In this document: in pieces, positions 1 to 8,304 of the stretch
Layout: every line of letters starts with the position of its first letter
Numbering within the stretch: position 1 is the first letter of the stretch
NCBI GenBank assembly: GCA_951800685.1
Contig: CATOJY010000022.1
Location: forward strand, 1-59,839
Source of the DNA: an uncultured Lachnospiraceae bacterium
Lineage (GTDB): Bacteria > Bacillota > Clostridia > Lachnospirales > Lachnospiraceae
Direction of reading: 5' to 3'
DNA length: 59,839 nucleotides
Notes under the pieces: generated by a model
The model's database searches: none
What the model was told of the DNA's origin: nothing
What the model saw: only the letters and a program-made list of their open reading frames with translations
Made by a program: the position numbers and the translations under genes

Positions 1-58
1 TGTCCCTATCTGCTTTATTTTCATGTCTTAAAATCCGGTTACCCACATCCGCCACCTG

Positions 59-83
59 AAAATCCGGCATGACCGGATTTTTT
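59..83 (+). terminator. Intrinsic terminator at left edge
   Basis: A 9-bp perfect stem (59-67 with 73-81), a 5-nt loop and a T run. An additional upstream copy of the left arm lies at 30-39. The A-rich left flank means it could also work leftward. It probably ends a gene lying left of the window. The rest of 1-98 holds no gene that I can see. Confidence 0.6.
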
Positions 84-98
84 CCCTGTTGGAATTAA

Positions 99-719
99 GA
101 TTGCGAACTTGTTTCGCAATTACCTAATTATGTGGAGATCAGGACAGGCACCGGCTGGCTGGCAACAGTGGTTCCGAAGAGCTGCAAGAACCCGGAAAGA
201 GCGGTCCGTTTCCTGGAGTATCTGTCTTCTGTGGAAGGACACAGCGATGTATCCTGGGGTGTAGAAGGCGAAGAATATAAGAGCGTAGAGGAAGCAGCTA
301 ACTGGCATATGGTAGATGGTAAGCCTGTTCTCCTGGAAGAGTATCTTGCAGAGAAGAATGCAGACTGGGGCGGCGTGGCATCCAAGAACGGTCTTGGAGA
401 ATATTGGCTTACCTGTAATGAGCTGTTATGGAATCTTGTCTGGTGGGATAACACCAATGAGGAGATGAACAAGTACAATGAATGGTTTGGAAGCCATGTG
501 CAGTTTAGACCAGAATTGGATATTAAGAGTCCATCCCCGGATTCAGAAGAAGGTATTATCCAACAGAAAGCTTATAGTCTGCTCCAGCAGTACTCTGTAG
601 AAATGATCTTTACAGAAGATTTCGAAGGAAAATACCAGGAATTCATCAACAAAGTAGACGAGATTGGCATGGATCGGGTAGAAGCGTACTGGACAGAAGA
701 GTATAGGGGTAATATGTAG
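99..719 (+). pseudogene. 5'-truncated ABC transporter solute-binding protein (C-terminal remnant)
   Basis: An open frame runs from 99 to the stop at 719 and encodes the C-terminal part of a family-1-type extracellular sugar-binding protein. It is rich in Trp and Tyr and includes segments such as PERAVRFLEYLSS and WLTCNELLWNLVWWDN, which are typical of the C-terminal lobe of LipO-like binding lipoproteins. No signal peptide, lipobox or N-terminal lobe is present; an in-frame stop lies at 96-98. The first possible start is a GTG at 132 with no convincing ribosome binding site. A hairpin at 101-121 sits just at the truncation point. I infer a decayed remnant of a longer gene of roughly 450-550 codons. 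A short, secreted-protein-like piece under new control is less likely. The neighbouring carbohydrate genes fit a former sugar-uptake locus. Confidence 0.6.
100..121. repeat. Hairpin at truncation point of the binding-protein remnant
   Basis: An 8-bp perfect inverted repeat (attgcgaa / ttcgcaat, loop of 5). Its stem sequence resembles the two hairpin repeats at 6111-6231 (ATCGCAA type), so it may be a degenerate third member of the same family. Confidence 0.4.
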
Positions 720-737
720 CGCGCTTTAGCATGTTCA

Positions 738-772
738 GGCACAGCCTGTACAGTAACTACACAGGTTGTGCC
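738..772. other. Strong intergenic hairpin between remnant and glycosidase gene
   Basis: A 12-bp stem with one G-T pair (738-749 with 761-772) and an 11-nt loop. No T run follows, so it is not a canonical terminator. It lies about 70 bp upstream of the glycosidase start and could be a transcript-stabilising structure or a remnant terminator. Confidence 0.45.
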
Positions 773-844
773 AAAGAACTGTGGTTTAGGGCAGTTTAAA
801 CAACAGCAGCTTTCGAAAATTTAGTAGGAAACGGAGTAGAAAAG

Positions 845-2611
845 ATGTGGAAGAAAGAGATCACCTATCATGCGGCGAGACCGCTTGTCTATTATTTGGT
901 CAAAGAAGAGGACAGACTGTTCTTAATGCATAATTATCCAGAAAAAAAGGACGAACTGGTGACGCAGGACTGTTTCCTGCTGCCTTCCGATCATGATGAA
1001 GCAAATAAGGCTTACAGGATCAGCGCTGCCCGACCTTTTCGGGTGGCGCTGCCCGATTCCGGGGATCGTGCATGGATTACTTGTGAGGGAGAAGAAGACG
1101 AGGTCATGATCCTTTCTTTTGAGGGAGTTCCCCACTGTGATATTTTGGGGAATTCCATGGAGCTTGCATTTGAAAACGGACAGGAGATGGAAGAGGCGGC
1201 TTACCAGTTTTACTGGCGCACGCTGCTGCCTTCTGTTGTGGAAAGGACTACCATATCCGGTTATCCTGGTTGTGACGGATATGTGGTCAGTACATTGCAG
1301 CTCAGCAAGTATGCGGGTACTTATCCAGATGTGGATCATGAATTCCAAATTAAGGGACGGATCGCTGTGGGAAGCAGCTTTGAACTTTCCCTGGTGCGCA
1401 GGATGATGGAACTGCAGTTGAAACTGATGGAAGAAGATCCCCAGCAGCTTTACAGGAATCCCTGCGCGTTGCAGCCTGATGGCGTCCGGGAATACCATGT
1501 CAGGAGAAACAGCATGGATGGCAGAAATAATGCAGTCATGTTCCTTGTGACTGGCAATATTGAGATTGTTGAAGAAGTCTGTCTTTATCTGGAATCTTCT
1601 GGGGATATGGAGTTCTGGAATATGTATAAGAAGACGCTGGAAAACGCGTTTTTGCCGGTGGAAGAGAATGTGGATCATCTCGGAAGACTGTGGTCTGACG
1701 TCTACTATGAGGATCAAGTGATCAAGGACGGGAGAGAATGCATGTCGGCAGCGTTAGCGGCGGATGCAGCGAGACGGATGGCTGTTCTGGAGGAAAGAAC
1801 GGGAGATATGAAGATGAGAGACCATTATCTTTTGCTGGAACGAAGACTGGCGGAGGCAATGGTCAGGCCGCTTCCAGTTGGGTTCTGGGATGAACAGGAA
1901 CAGCGTTTTACCGATTGGGTGGACCGCAGTGGAATCTGCCATGATCATATTCATCTATTGGCCAATGAACTTCCCGTTCTGTTTGGGTATGCAGACGTAG
2001 TGCAGGAAGGAGCAGTCAAGCGGCTGATGGAAGAAAACTTCGAAGCGTTTGAACGGTTTCCCTCTTTTGTGGCAGCAAGAATTGAAGACTATACGGATAG
2101 CGAGATCGGGGATGGCGGCCCCTATGACCTTTGTGCTGCAGGAAGGTACTGGTGCTGGGACTTTGCTTATTGGAGAAAGGAAGGCCGGAAGGACATTCTG
2201 GAAAACCAGCTGCTTGCGGTGTGCAGACAGGCGAGAATGGATGGTTATTTAATGGGAGAACGTTATGATATGAACTATGTATATTATCAGAGCCAGCAAA
2301 ACTGGCATGGCGCCGCCCATTACTATGAATATCCTTGTGTGTTCTGGTGGAATCTTGTGCAGGGCTATCTGGGGATTCGTAAGGAGACACAAACAGACCT
2401 GAGGATAGAACCGATGCTGAATCGGGAGGGCAGAGTCTGCCTGACGGGGGATGCCTATGGAGCTGCCTATGAGATTCGGGAGGGCAGATTTACAGTGACC
2501 AATCTTCTGGATCAGGAGAGAAACTTCCGGCTGGTCTATCAGGGAGAGGAGAGGCAGGTTACGCTTCCTGGCGGGGCAGTCTATGACTGGCAGCAGGCAA
2601 AAAGCCGCTAG
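845..2611 (+). CDS. Putative six-hairpin (alpha/alpha)6 glycosidase
   Basis: A cytoplasmic protein of 588 aa with no signal peptide. An N-terminal beta-rich region (about residues 1-130) is followed by an alpha-helical part with many aromatic and acidic positions, for example YYEDQVIKDG, RIEDYTDSEIGDGG, RYWCWDFAYW and a C-terminal YYEYPCVFWW segment. This pattern resembles the MGH1/GH63-like or GH78-like six-hairpin glycosidases. A short beta tail ends the protein, as in these families. I cannot assign the family or the substrate. The ATG at 845 follows a GGAG-type site. The transcript ends at the terminator at 2646-2684. The upstream binding-protein remnant and the downstream debranching enzyme suggest oligosaccharide use. 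Candidate catalytic acids are the Glu/Asp in the DYTDSEIGDG region, but this is inference. Confidence 0.6.
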   Translation: MWKKEITYHAARPLVYYLVKEEDRLFLMHNYPEKKDELVTQDCFLLPSDHDEANKAYRISAARPFRVALPDSGDRAWITCEGEEDEVMILSFEGVPHCDILGNSMELAFENGQEMEEAAYQFYWRTLLPSVVERTTISGYPGCDGYVVSTLQLSKYAGTYPDVDHEFQIKGRIAVGSSFELSLVRRMMELQLKLMEEDPQQLYRNPCALQPDGVREYHVRRNSMDGRNNAVMFLVTGNIEIVEEVCLYLESSGDMEFWNMYKKTLENAFLPVEENVDHLGRLWSDVYYEDQVIKDGRECMSAALAADAARRMAVLEERTGDMKMRDHYLLLERRLAEAMVRPLPVGFWDEQEQRFTDWVDRSGICHDHIHLLANELPVLFGYADVVQEGAVKRLMEENFEAFERFPSFVAARIEDYTDSEIGDGGPYDLCAAGRYWCWDFAYWRKEGRKDILENQLLAVCRQARMDGYLMGERYDMNYVYYQSQQNWHGAAHYYEYPCVFWWNLVQGYLGIRKETQTDLRIEPMLNREGRVCLTGDAYGAAYEIREGRFTVTNLLDQERNFRLVYQGEERQVTLPGGAVYDWQQAKSR

Positions 2612-2645
2612 AAGAGATTGGATAAGAGAGAATAGAAGGAAGAAG

Positions 2646-2684
2646 ACAACCCTGCGGCGGCTGATACCGGGCAGGGTTGTTTTG
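2646..2684 (+). terminator. Intrinsic terminator after glycosidase gene
   Basis: A perfect 10-bp stem (acaaccctgc at 2646-2655 with gcagggttgt at 2671-2680) followed by TTTT. The 220 bp between it and the next gene hold a short decayed-looking stretch and no recognisable gene. Confidence 0.75.
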
Positions 2685-2905
2685 GGTATGTCGTGGATAT
2701 TTTGACGGTGATGTCTCTGGGGAATTGGAGACAGAGCTATGACAATGACATAGAGATCATGAGCCTGGAAGCTGCCGTATCTGATGGGAATAAACAGATA
2801 TAAATTTTAGGAATGGAAAGATTGAGAAATATCTGGATGAAATGGCAGATTTTTGGTAAAATAAAAAAGAATCTTTGTGAAAAATAACGACAGGGGGAAT
2901 ATAAA

Positions 2906-5008
2906 ATGGAAACGAAAGGTCTTCTTGAGGCACCAATCAGCAGGATTCATATGGAACCTATGGATGTAATCAATGGATTTGAAGTACGTCCAGGCATGTA
3001 TGAAGTAAACGGCGCTACTGCAATTCCCTGCGGAGTGAACTTTACAGTGCATTCCTATGGAGCTACTTCCTGTGAACTGCTCTTATTTAAACGTATGGAA
3101 ACGGAACCTTATGCTGTGTTGAAGTTTCCGGAGACGTATAAGATTGGGAAAGTATATTCTATGATCGTGTTTGGACTTAATGTGCATGATTTTGAATATG
3201 CTTACCGTATGGACGGGCCATATGACCCGAAGGAGGGACTTTTATTTAATAAAAACAACACCCTTCTGGATATTTATGCGAAAGCAGTAGCGGGACAGAG
3301 AATCTGGGGAGAACCGCAGATGGAAGGCGATGTCTACAGGGCAAGGGTAGTGAAAGATGATTTTGACTGGAAAGATTCTGGGCAACCGCTGATCCCCATG
3401 GAAGATCTGATCATATATGAGATGCATGTAAGAGGATTTACGAAACATACTTCTTCCGGGGTTCAGCATCCAGGTACTTTTGCGGGTCTTAAGGAAAAGA
3501 TTCCTTATTTAAAGGAGCTGGGAATTAATGCGGTAGAGTTGATGCCGATTTTCGAGTTTGATGAGATGCGGGACCATCGGGTAGTGGATGGAAAATCGGT
3601 GATGAACTATTGGGGATACAACACAATCTGCTTCTTTGCGCCGAATACCAGTTATACCGCGAAGGTAGAATATAATAAAGAAGGAACGGAGTTGAAAGAA
3701 CTGATCAGCGCCCTCCATGAAAATGGCATTGAGTGCATCTTGGATGTAGTGTTCAATCATACGGCGGAAGGAGATGAAAGAGGTCCCTGTTTTTCCTTTA
3801 AAGGATTTGATAATAACATCTACTATATGTTGACTCCAGATGGGAATTACTATAATTTCAGCGGCTGCGGCAATACCTTAAACTGTAACCATCCTATAGT
3901 GCATCAGATGATACTGGAGTGTCTGCGATACTGGACGACAGCCTATCATGTAGATGGTTTCCGTTTCGATCTTGCCACGATCCTGGGAAGGAACGAGGAC
4001 GGATCGCCCATGAGTAAGCCGCCCCTGTTGCAGAGCCTTGCTTTTGACCCGATCTTAGGAAATGTGAAGCTGATCGCTGAGGCTTGGGATGCCGGCGGCC
4101 TTTATCAGGTGGGAAGTTTCCCGTCCTGGAGTCGATGGGCAGAGTGGAATGGCAGATATAGGGATGATCTGCGTAACTTCTTAAAAGGGGATTTTTGGAT
4201 GTGGGAAGTTGCGGCGCAGCGCATCACTGGATCGAGAGATATTTATAATCCGGAATGGAGAGGCAACAATGCTTCGGTGAATTTCCTGACCTGTCACGAC
4301 GGTTTCACGCTTTGGGATCTGTATTCTTACAATGATAAACATAATGAGGCTAACGGTTGGGGCAACACAGATGGCTGTAGTGACAACCGCAGCTGGAATT
4401 GTGGTGTGGAAGGAGATACAGAAGACGAGGAGATTCTTACGCTGCGCAGACGTTTGGCTATGAATGCCTTTGCGGTGCTGATGTGCAGCCGTGGAACACC
4501 TATGTTCTTTTCCGGTGATGAATTCCTGAATACACAGTTTGGTAATAACAATGCCTACTGCCAGGATAATGAAATCTCATGGTTGAATTGGGGAGATTTA
4601 AAGAAAAACAAGACGCATTTTGAATTTTGTAAATATATGTCGGCCTTCCGGAAAGCACATCCGGTGCTTCGGAAGTTTTCGGGGAACAGCTGGTGTGGCT
4701 TTCCAGAGATTCAAGTGATGGGCGCGGACGAAGGAACGAAAGTTCTTCGCGTGATCTACGCGGGAAGAGTAGAGGTGGACGACCGGGGAAACGGACATGA
4801 CGACATCGTCTGCCTGGCAGTCAATGTTTTCTGGGAAGACCAGGAATTCTGTCTGCCCACGCTGCAAGGTGGAAAAGTATGGTATGTGGCGGCAGATACC
4901 AGCGGCAGATATCTTAAGCAGTATATACCAGGACAGCAAGGCATGAGCAGACTGCCAGAAAACAAAGTGACGGTAGGAGCAAGAAGCGTGTGCATTTTTG
5001 TGGCATAA
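2906..5008 (+). CDS. glgX: Glycogen debranching enzyme / isoamylase-type pullulanase (GH13)
   Basis: 700 aa. It hydrolyses alpha-1,6 branch points of glycogen or related glucans in the cytoplasm. The N-terminal CBM48-like beta domain (about residues 25-125) is followed by the GH13 barrel. The conserved GH13 regions are visible: DVVFNHTAEG (region I), VDGFRFDLA (region II with the nucleophile Asp), LIAEAWDAGG (region III with the acid/base Glu) and FLTCHDG (region IV with the transition-state Asp). YWGYN and the NWGNTDGCSDNRSWNCG segment are typical of the GlgX/TreX subgroup. The length matches the family. A GGGGG-type ribosome binding site precedes the ATG. No other glycogen genes are in the window. 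Substrate preference (phosphorylase-limit glycogen or imported maltodextrin) cannot be read from sequence. Confidence 0.9.
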   Translation: METKGLLEAPISRIHMEPMDVINGFEVRPGMYEVNGATAIPCGVNFTVHSYGATSCELLLFKRMETEPYAVLKFPETYKIGKVYSMIVFGLNVHDFEYAYRMDGPYDPKEGLLFNKNNTLLDIYAKAVAGQRIWGEPQMEGDVYRARVVKDDFDWKDSGQPLIPMEDLIIYEMHVRGFTKHTSSGVQHPGTFAGLKEKIPYLKELGINAVELMPIFEFDEMRDHRVVDGKSVMNYWGYNTICFFAPNTSYTAKVEYNKEGTELKELISALHENGIECILDVVFNHTAEGDERGPCFSFKGFDNNIYYMLTPDGNYYNFSGCGNTLNCNHPIVHQMILECLRYWTTAYHVDGFRFDLATILGRNEDGSPMSKPPLLQSLAFDPILGNVKLIAEAWDAGGLYQVGSFPSWSRWAEWNGRYRDDLRNFLKGDFWMWEVAAQRITGSRDIYNPEWRGNNASVNFLTCHDGFTLWDLYSYNDKHNEANGWGNTDGCSDNRSWNCGVEGDTEDEEILTLRRRLAMNAFAVLMCSRGTPMFFSGDEFLNTQFGNNNAYCQDNEISWLNWGDLKKNKTHFEFCKYMSAFRKAHPVLRKFSGNSWCGFPEIQVMGADEGTKVLRVIYAGRVEVDDRGNGHDDIVCLAVNVFWEDQEFCLPTLQGGKVWYVAADTSGRYLKQYIPGQQGMSRLPENKVTVGARSVCIFVA

Positions 5009-5111
5009 TCTTTTTGTGCAGCGTTTTCATGAATTTTATGGTGCTGAGATTTTCCCCAAATCCTTAAGCATTAACGGATTGTTATGATAGTCCCAGTCCT
5101 GCAGGAGGCCC

Positions 5112-6017
5112 TTAATGGTGGATGGCTCGCTCGATGATGCCAAAGCCCAGCGGATAAGGGCCTGTGTGGACACCGATGGTGGCGCCGATCTGATGGATAG
5201 GCATTTCGGTGATGGCGTACCCCTTTTGCTGTAGAACAGATAAAGCCTGATCGCGAAAGGCAACGCCCTCTTCATAGTCGTAGCCGTAGCCCACAACAAG
5301 ACTATAGCATTCGATACTCAGACGGCTCTCCTGCAGGTATTCCAAAAGAAGATGCAGTGCTTTCCTGGTGGTGCGCTTTCGTCCCCTGTCGATACCAGAG
5401 GGGAAGATCTCGCCCTGTTTCAATGTGATCACAGGGCGGATATCCAGCGCGCCGCCCGCCAGCGCAGCCACTTTGCCGATGCGCCCGCCGTGCTTTAGAT
5501 ATTCCATATTGCCTACAGTGAAGAAGATCCGGCCTGTACTCTTGATCTCTTCCAGGCGTGCTATGGTATCCTGATAACTGACACCATGGTCACGAAGCGT
5601 TGCCGCTTCTAAAACATACAGACCCTGTAGGACAGTGTTGATGGTGGCATCAATAACAGCGATTTGTGCCAGCGGATACTTTTCCAGAACGAGTGAACGG
5701 GCATTGAGGGCAGACTGCATGGAGCCGCTGAATTTTGTAGTGATGCAGATACAGATCATAGGGATTCCCTTTTTTGCATAAGGCAGAAAGGCCTCCTCAT
5801 AATCTTGAATAGAAGGCATGGAGGATTTAGGATATATCCCCTTTCTATCTACCATCTGCTGGTAGAAGTCCCGGATATCAATTTCTGCTTTTTCCTTAAA
5901 ATAATGTTCATCATCGAAAGAAACGTAAAAAGGTACTACGGTGATGTTCTTTTCCTGCACAAGCTGCTCCGGCAGATCGCAGGAGCCATCGCTAATAATG
6001 TGAAATGATTCTGTCAT
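5112..6017 (-). CDS. DegV family fatty-acid-binding protein
   Basis: 301 aa, on the minus strand. DegV/FakB proteins bind a fatty acid and, with the kinase FakA, present it for phosphorylation into phospholipid synthesis. The N-terminal strand IISDGSCDLP, the ITTKFSGSMQSA loop, the VGNMEYLKHGGRIGK segment and the RPVITLKQGEI segment match the family signatures. The length is normal (about 280-300 aa). The ATG is preceded on the minus strand by an AGAAGG site. It faces glgX tail to tail, with about 100 bp between them that hold nothing I recognise. The fatty acid bound and any FakA partner are not determinable here. Confidence 0.9.
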   Translation of the reverse strand: MTESFHIISDGSCDLPEQLVQEKNITVVPFYVSFDDEHYFKEKAEIDIRDFYQQMVDRKGIYPKSSMPSIQDYEEAFLPYAKKGIPMICICITTKFSGSMQSALNARSLVLEKYPLAQIAVIDATINTVLQGLYVLEAATLRDHGVSYQDTIARLEEIKSTGRIFFTVGNMEYLKHGGRIGKVAALAGGALDIRPVITLKQGEIFPSGIDRGRKRTTRKALHLLLEYLQESRLSIECYSLVVGYGYDYEEGVAFRDQALSVLQQKGYAITEMPIHQIGATIGVHTGPYPLGFGIIERAIHH

Positions 6018-6110
6018 GTTGAAAACCTTCTTTGTCTGATCTTGTTCTGTGTACAGCGGGCAGTAGACCTGCTGCCTGGTATAATTTGTTGCCTGCAGTG
6101 GTGAATAGGT

Positions 6111-6156
6111 TTTTTATTTAAGCAGTATCGCAAACGAGCTTGCGATATGCAGAGGG
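6111..6156. repeat. Hairpin repeat, copy 1
   Basis: 46-bp unit starting with TTTTTATTTAAGCAG and carrying an 8-bp stem (tatcgcaa at 6126-6133 with ttgcgata at 6140-6147). A closely similar unit lies at 6186-6231. The two differ at one paired position by C-G versus T-A, a compensatory change. Confidence 0.7.
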
Positions 6157-6161
6157 ATAGG

Positions 6162-6190
6162 TTGAAAAATCAGAGATTTTTCAATTTTTT
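6162..6190 (+). terminator. Terminator-like hairpin between the two repeat copies
   Basis: A perfect 10-bp stem (ttgaaaaatc at 6162-6171 with gatttttcaa at 6175-6184), a 3-nt loop and six T residues. No gene on the plus strand is seen directly upstream, so it may end a short RNA or act together with the flanking repeats. Confidence 0.5.
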
Positions 6191-6231
6191 ATTTAAGCAG
6201 TATCGTAAGCAGGCTTACGATATGCAAGGGG
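6186..6231. repeat. Hairpin repeat, copy 2
   Basis: 46-bp unit matching 6111-6156. Its stem is 9 bp and perfect (tatcgtaag with cttacgata, loop cagg). It preserves pairing relative to copy 1 through a covarying base pair. Confidence 0.7.
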
Positions 6232-6401
6232 ATATATAGAAAACCCAGCTGCCAAAATGATGGTTGCTGATATATAGAATACTACGAGTGTGTGAGAAAC
6301 GCAATGGTTTTCAGTGCGGGAAGGATGATTTGCAGGAATGAAAACGATTATTAGTGGTTTTCGATACTATATAGTGCGGCGCGGTAAAAAAGAGAAATTC
6401 G

Positions 6402-6431
6402 TTGCTTTTCGAGTCAGAGATACTATATAAT
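6402..6431 (+). promoter_or_regulatory. Candidate guaA promoter
   Basis: TTGCTT at 6402-6407, an 18-bp spacer and a perfect TATAAT at 6426-6431. It lies about 90 bp upstream of the guaA start. The region 6232-6400 holds repeated GATA(C)TATATA-type stretches but no gene. No purine-riboswitch core was recognised. Confidence 0.45.
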
Positions 6432-6521
6432 TAAAAAGCAATAGGATTTCGCATGCACATAGGCAGCGGAACAGGACAGAATAGAGTTGACAAGCAAAAG
6501 ACAAGGAGGCTGTTTTCAATG

Positions 6522-7811
6522 AAACAAGATCTGATCGTAATTTTGGATTTGGGTAGTACGAGTAATACTGTGATTGCCCGCGAAATCCGTGACTTAGGGG
6601 TGTACAGCGAGATCCATCCTCATGATATTACCATGGAGGAGTTAAGAGCGTTAAAGAATGTAAAGGGTATCGTATTAAATGGCGGTGAAAACCGCGTTGT
6701 TGACGGACAGGAAGTAGAAGTCAAGTCAGAGATTTATGATCTTGGAGTTCCAATGATCTCCATAGATTATCCGCAGTCCAGATGTGAAACACAGTTCAGC
6801 GATCTGCCTGACCAGGTGACGTTGAAGAAATTTATCTTCGGGGAATGTAAGGCGGAAGCCAACTGGAATATGAAAAATTTTGTTGAAGATCAGGTGGAGC
6901 TGATCAGACAGCAGGTGGGTGATCAGAAAGTACTTCTGGCATTGTCAGGTGGTGTGGATTCTTCCGTGGTGGCGGCGATGCTGATCAAGGCCATCGGGCA
7001 GCAGCTGGTGTGCGTACATGTTAACCATGGCCTGATGCGCAAGAATGAATCCGAAAGCGTAGTCAAAGTGTTCCGTGATGAGCTTCACGCCAATCTGATC
7101 TATGTGGATGCTTCCGAACGTTTCTTAGGGAAATTGGAAAATGTGGCTGACCCGGAACAGAAACGGAAGATCATCGGTGGCGAGTTCATCCGCGTGTTTG
7201 AAGAGGAAGCAAGGAAGCTGGAAGGAATCGATTTCCTGGGACAAGGGACCATCTATCCCGATATCATTGAAAGCGGTACGAAGACGGCGAAAATGGTGAA
7301 ATCCCACCACAATGTAGGAGGTCTGCCGGAAGACTTGAAGTTTGAACTGGTGGAACCGTTAAAGCAGCTTTTCAAAGATGAAGTGCGTGCCTGCGGCGTG
7401 GAACTTGGCTTGCCTCATGATATGGTGTACAGACAGCCGTTCCCAGGACCTGGACTTGGCGTGAGATGTCTGGGGGCAATTACCAGAGACCGGCTGGAGG
7501 CCGTCAGGGAGTCGGATGCGATTCTGAGAGAGGAATTTGCAAAAGCCGGGCTGGATAAGAAAGTTTGGCAGTACTTTACCGTGGTTCCGGACTTCAAGTC
7601 AGTGGGCATGAAGAACAATGCCAGAGTGTTTGAATACATGGTAATTATTCGTGCGATCAATACCATTGATGCGATGACAGCGTCGGTGGAGAAAGTTGAC
7701 TGGGATGTGCTTGAGAGGATTACGGAGAGGATTCTGGCGGAAGTGGAGAATGTGAATCGGGTTTGTTATGATATGAGTCCGAAACCGCCGGCTACGATTG
7801 AGTTCGAATAG
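6522..7811 (+). CDS. guaA: GMP synthase with shortened, apparently inactive glutaminase domain
   Basis: 429 aa, against about 510-525 for usual GuaA. It makes GMP from XMP, ATP and an ammonia source. The ATP-pyrophosphatase part is intact: the PP-loop LSGGVDSSV lies at about residues 131-140, followed by the dimerisation part with YRQPFPGPGLGVRC and the C-terminal DMSPKPPATIEFE that binds XMP. The N-terminal class I amidotransferase domain is only about 110 residues. Where the catalytic Cys elbow (GxCYGxQ) should be there is only MISIDYPQSRCETQF, and no HPE catalytic His-Glu is visible. I infer use of free ammonia or a separate glutaminase. Start chosen at 6522 because AAGGAGG precedes it; an upstream in-frame ATG at 6453 lacks such a site. 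The gene ends at the phage integration region. Confidence 0.9.
   Translation, partial: KQDLIVILDLGSTSNTVIAREIRDLGVYSEIHPHDITMEELRALKNVKGIVLNGGENRVVDGQEVEVKSEIYDLGVPMISIDYPQSRCETQFSDLPDQVTLKKFIFGECKAEANWNMKNFVEDQVELIRQQVGDQKVLLALSGGVDSSVVAAMLIKAIGQQLVCVHVNHGLMRKNESESVVKVFRDELHANLIYVDASERFLGKLENVADPEQKRKIIGGEFIRVFEEEARKLEGIDFLGQGTIYPDIIESGTKTAKMVKSHHNVGGLPEDLKFELVEPLKQLFKDEVRACGVELGLPHDMVYRQPFPGPGLGVRCLGAITRDRLEAVRESDAILREEFAKAGLDKKVWQYFTVVPDFKSVGMKNNARVFEYMVIIRAINTIDAMTASVEKVDWDVLERITERILAEVENVNRVCYDMSPKPPATIEFE
7780..7811 (+). other. Probable phage attachment region (3' end of guaA)
   Basis: The 3' end of guaA is an established target for tyrosine-recombinase elements, and an integrase gene points toward it 0.5 kb away. 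The exact core cannot be set because the other junction is outside the window. The crossover could also lie anywhere up to about 8.33 kb. Confidence 0.35.
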
Positions 7812-7820
7812 GGGACATTT

Positions 7821-7863
7821 AGACCGAGAATCTAGTAAAATACATGGTTTTCGGTCTTTCTTA
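7821..7863 (+). terminator. Intrinsic terminator after guaA
   Basis: A 10-bp stem with one G-T pair (7821-7830 with 7848-7857) followed by a T-rich tail. Confidence 0.7.
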
Positions 7864-7932
7864 TTTGTCTGTGATGTTAATATGATGTTGATAAATAAAT
7901 CCTTTACTTTTCCTACTCAAAAATGCGTATGG

Positions 7933-7961
7933 TTGAAATCAATGTCTGGATATGGTAAAAT
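7933..7961 (+). promoter_or_regulatory. Promoter of holin-like toxin mRNA
   Basis: TTGAAA at 7933-7938, a 17-bp spacer, and TAAAAT at 7956-7961 preceded by TG (extended -10). It implies a leader of about 80 nt before the toxin start. That leader holds a CCGG-TTCG-CCGG tetraloop hairpin (about 8012-8023), so translation may be controlled by structure. Confidence 0.6.
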
Positions 7962-8050
7962 CCAAATTACGGAAAGTACCCATGACAGGGTGGTAGCCTC
8001 CCGAGCCAATGACCGGTTCGCCGGAATACATAGGAAGGGAGGTGCGTGAT

Positions 8051-8170
8051 ATGACAGCTGCGGATATCATATTGATATTTATTGGAATAATCGGTTTGTT
8101 AATATCCTTTGGTAGTCTGATCGTTGCGTTTCTGACCTTTCTCGGCAAGAGAGACAGTAAGAAGAAATAA
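8051..8170 (+). CDS. Small holin-like toxin of a type I toxin-antitoxin system
   Basis: 39 aa: a short polar N-terminus (MTAADI), one hydrophobic membrane helix (about residues 6-31) and a basic tail ending GKRDSKKK. This is the layout of the putative holin-like toxin family of Firmicutes and of Fst/TxpA-type type I toxins, which insert in the membrane. GGGAGGTG lies just upstream of the ATG. A convergent antisense RNA (8166-8298, minus strand) with its own promoter and terminator overlaps its 3' end. It lies between guaA and the integrase, so whether it belongs to the phage or to the host is open. Toxicity is inferred, not shown by the sequence. Confidence 0.7.
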   Translation: MTAADIILIFIGIIGLLISFGSLIVAFLTFLGKRDSKKK

Positions 8171-8298
8171 AAATGCCTATCCTGTCTGACCCACAGGATA
8201 GGCGGCGCTCGTAAGAGCAAAGCCTGCTTTGGGAGCATCCACCATTGGAGTGGGGAACTCCGCTTCGGGGCGCCTGTTACCAGCAGGTGCCTCTCTTT
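8166..8298 (-). ncRNA. Candidate antisense antitoxin RNA
   Basis: The minus strand carries a good promoter (8333-8305) whose predicted start is near 8298. The RNA would be about 130 nt and heavily structured: stems caggtgc/gcgcctg, ccac/gtgg and gctc-GTAA-gagc. It ends at an intrinsic terminator (10-bp stem, 8202-8193 with 8185-8176, then CATTTTTATTT). It overlaps the 3' end of the toxin gene. This is the arrangement of txpA/ratA-like type I pairs. Boundaries are predicted only. Confidence 0.5.
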
Positions 8299-8304
8299 AT
8301 CTAA

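Noticed and set aside
923..1717. Minus-strand open frame of 264 codons opposite the glycosidase gene
   Set aside because: Antisense shadow of a well-supported gene; no ribosome binding site and odd composition rich in His and Ile.
6232..6521. Possible purine riboswitch upstream of guaA
   Set aside because: The conserved three-way-junction core of the purine aptamer was not found; only AT-rich repeats and a promoter-like sequence are present.
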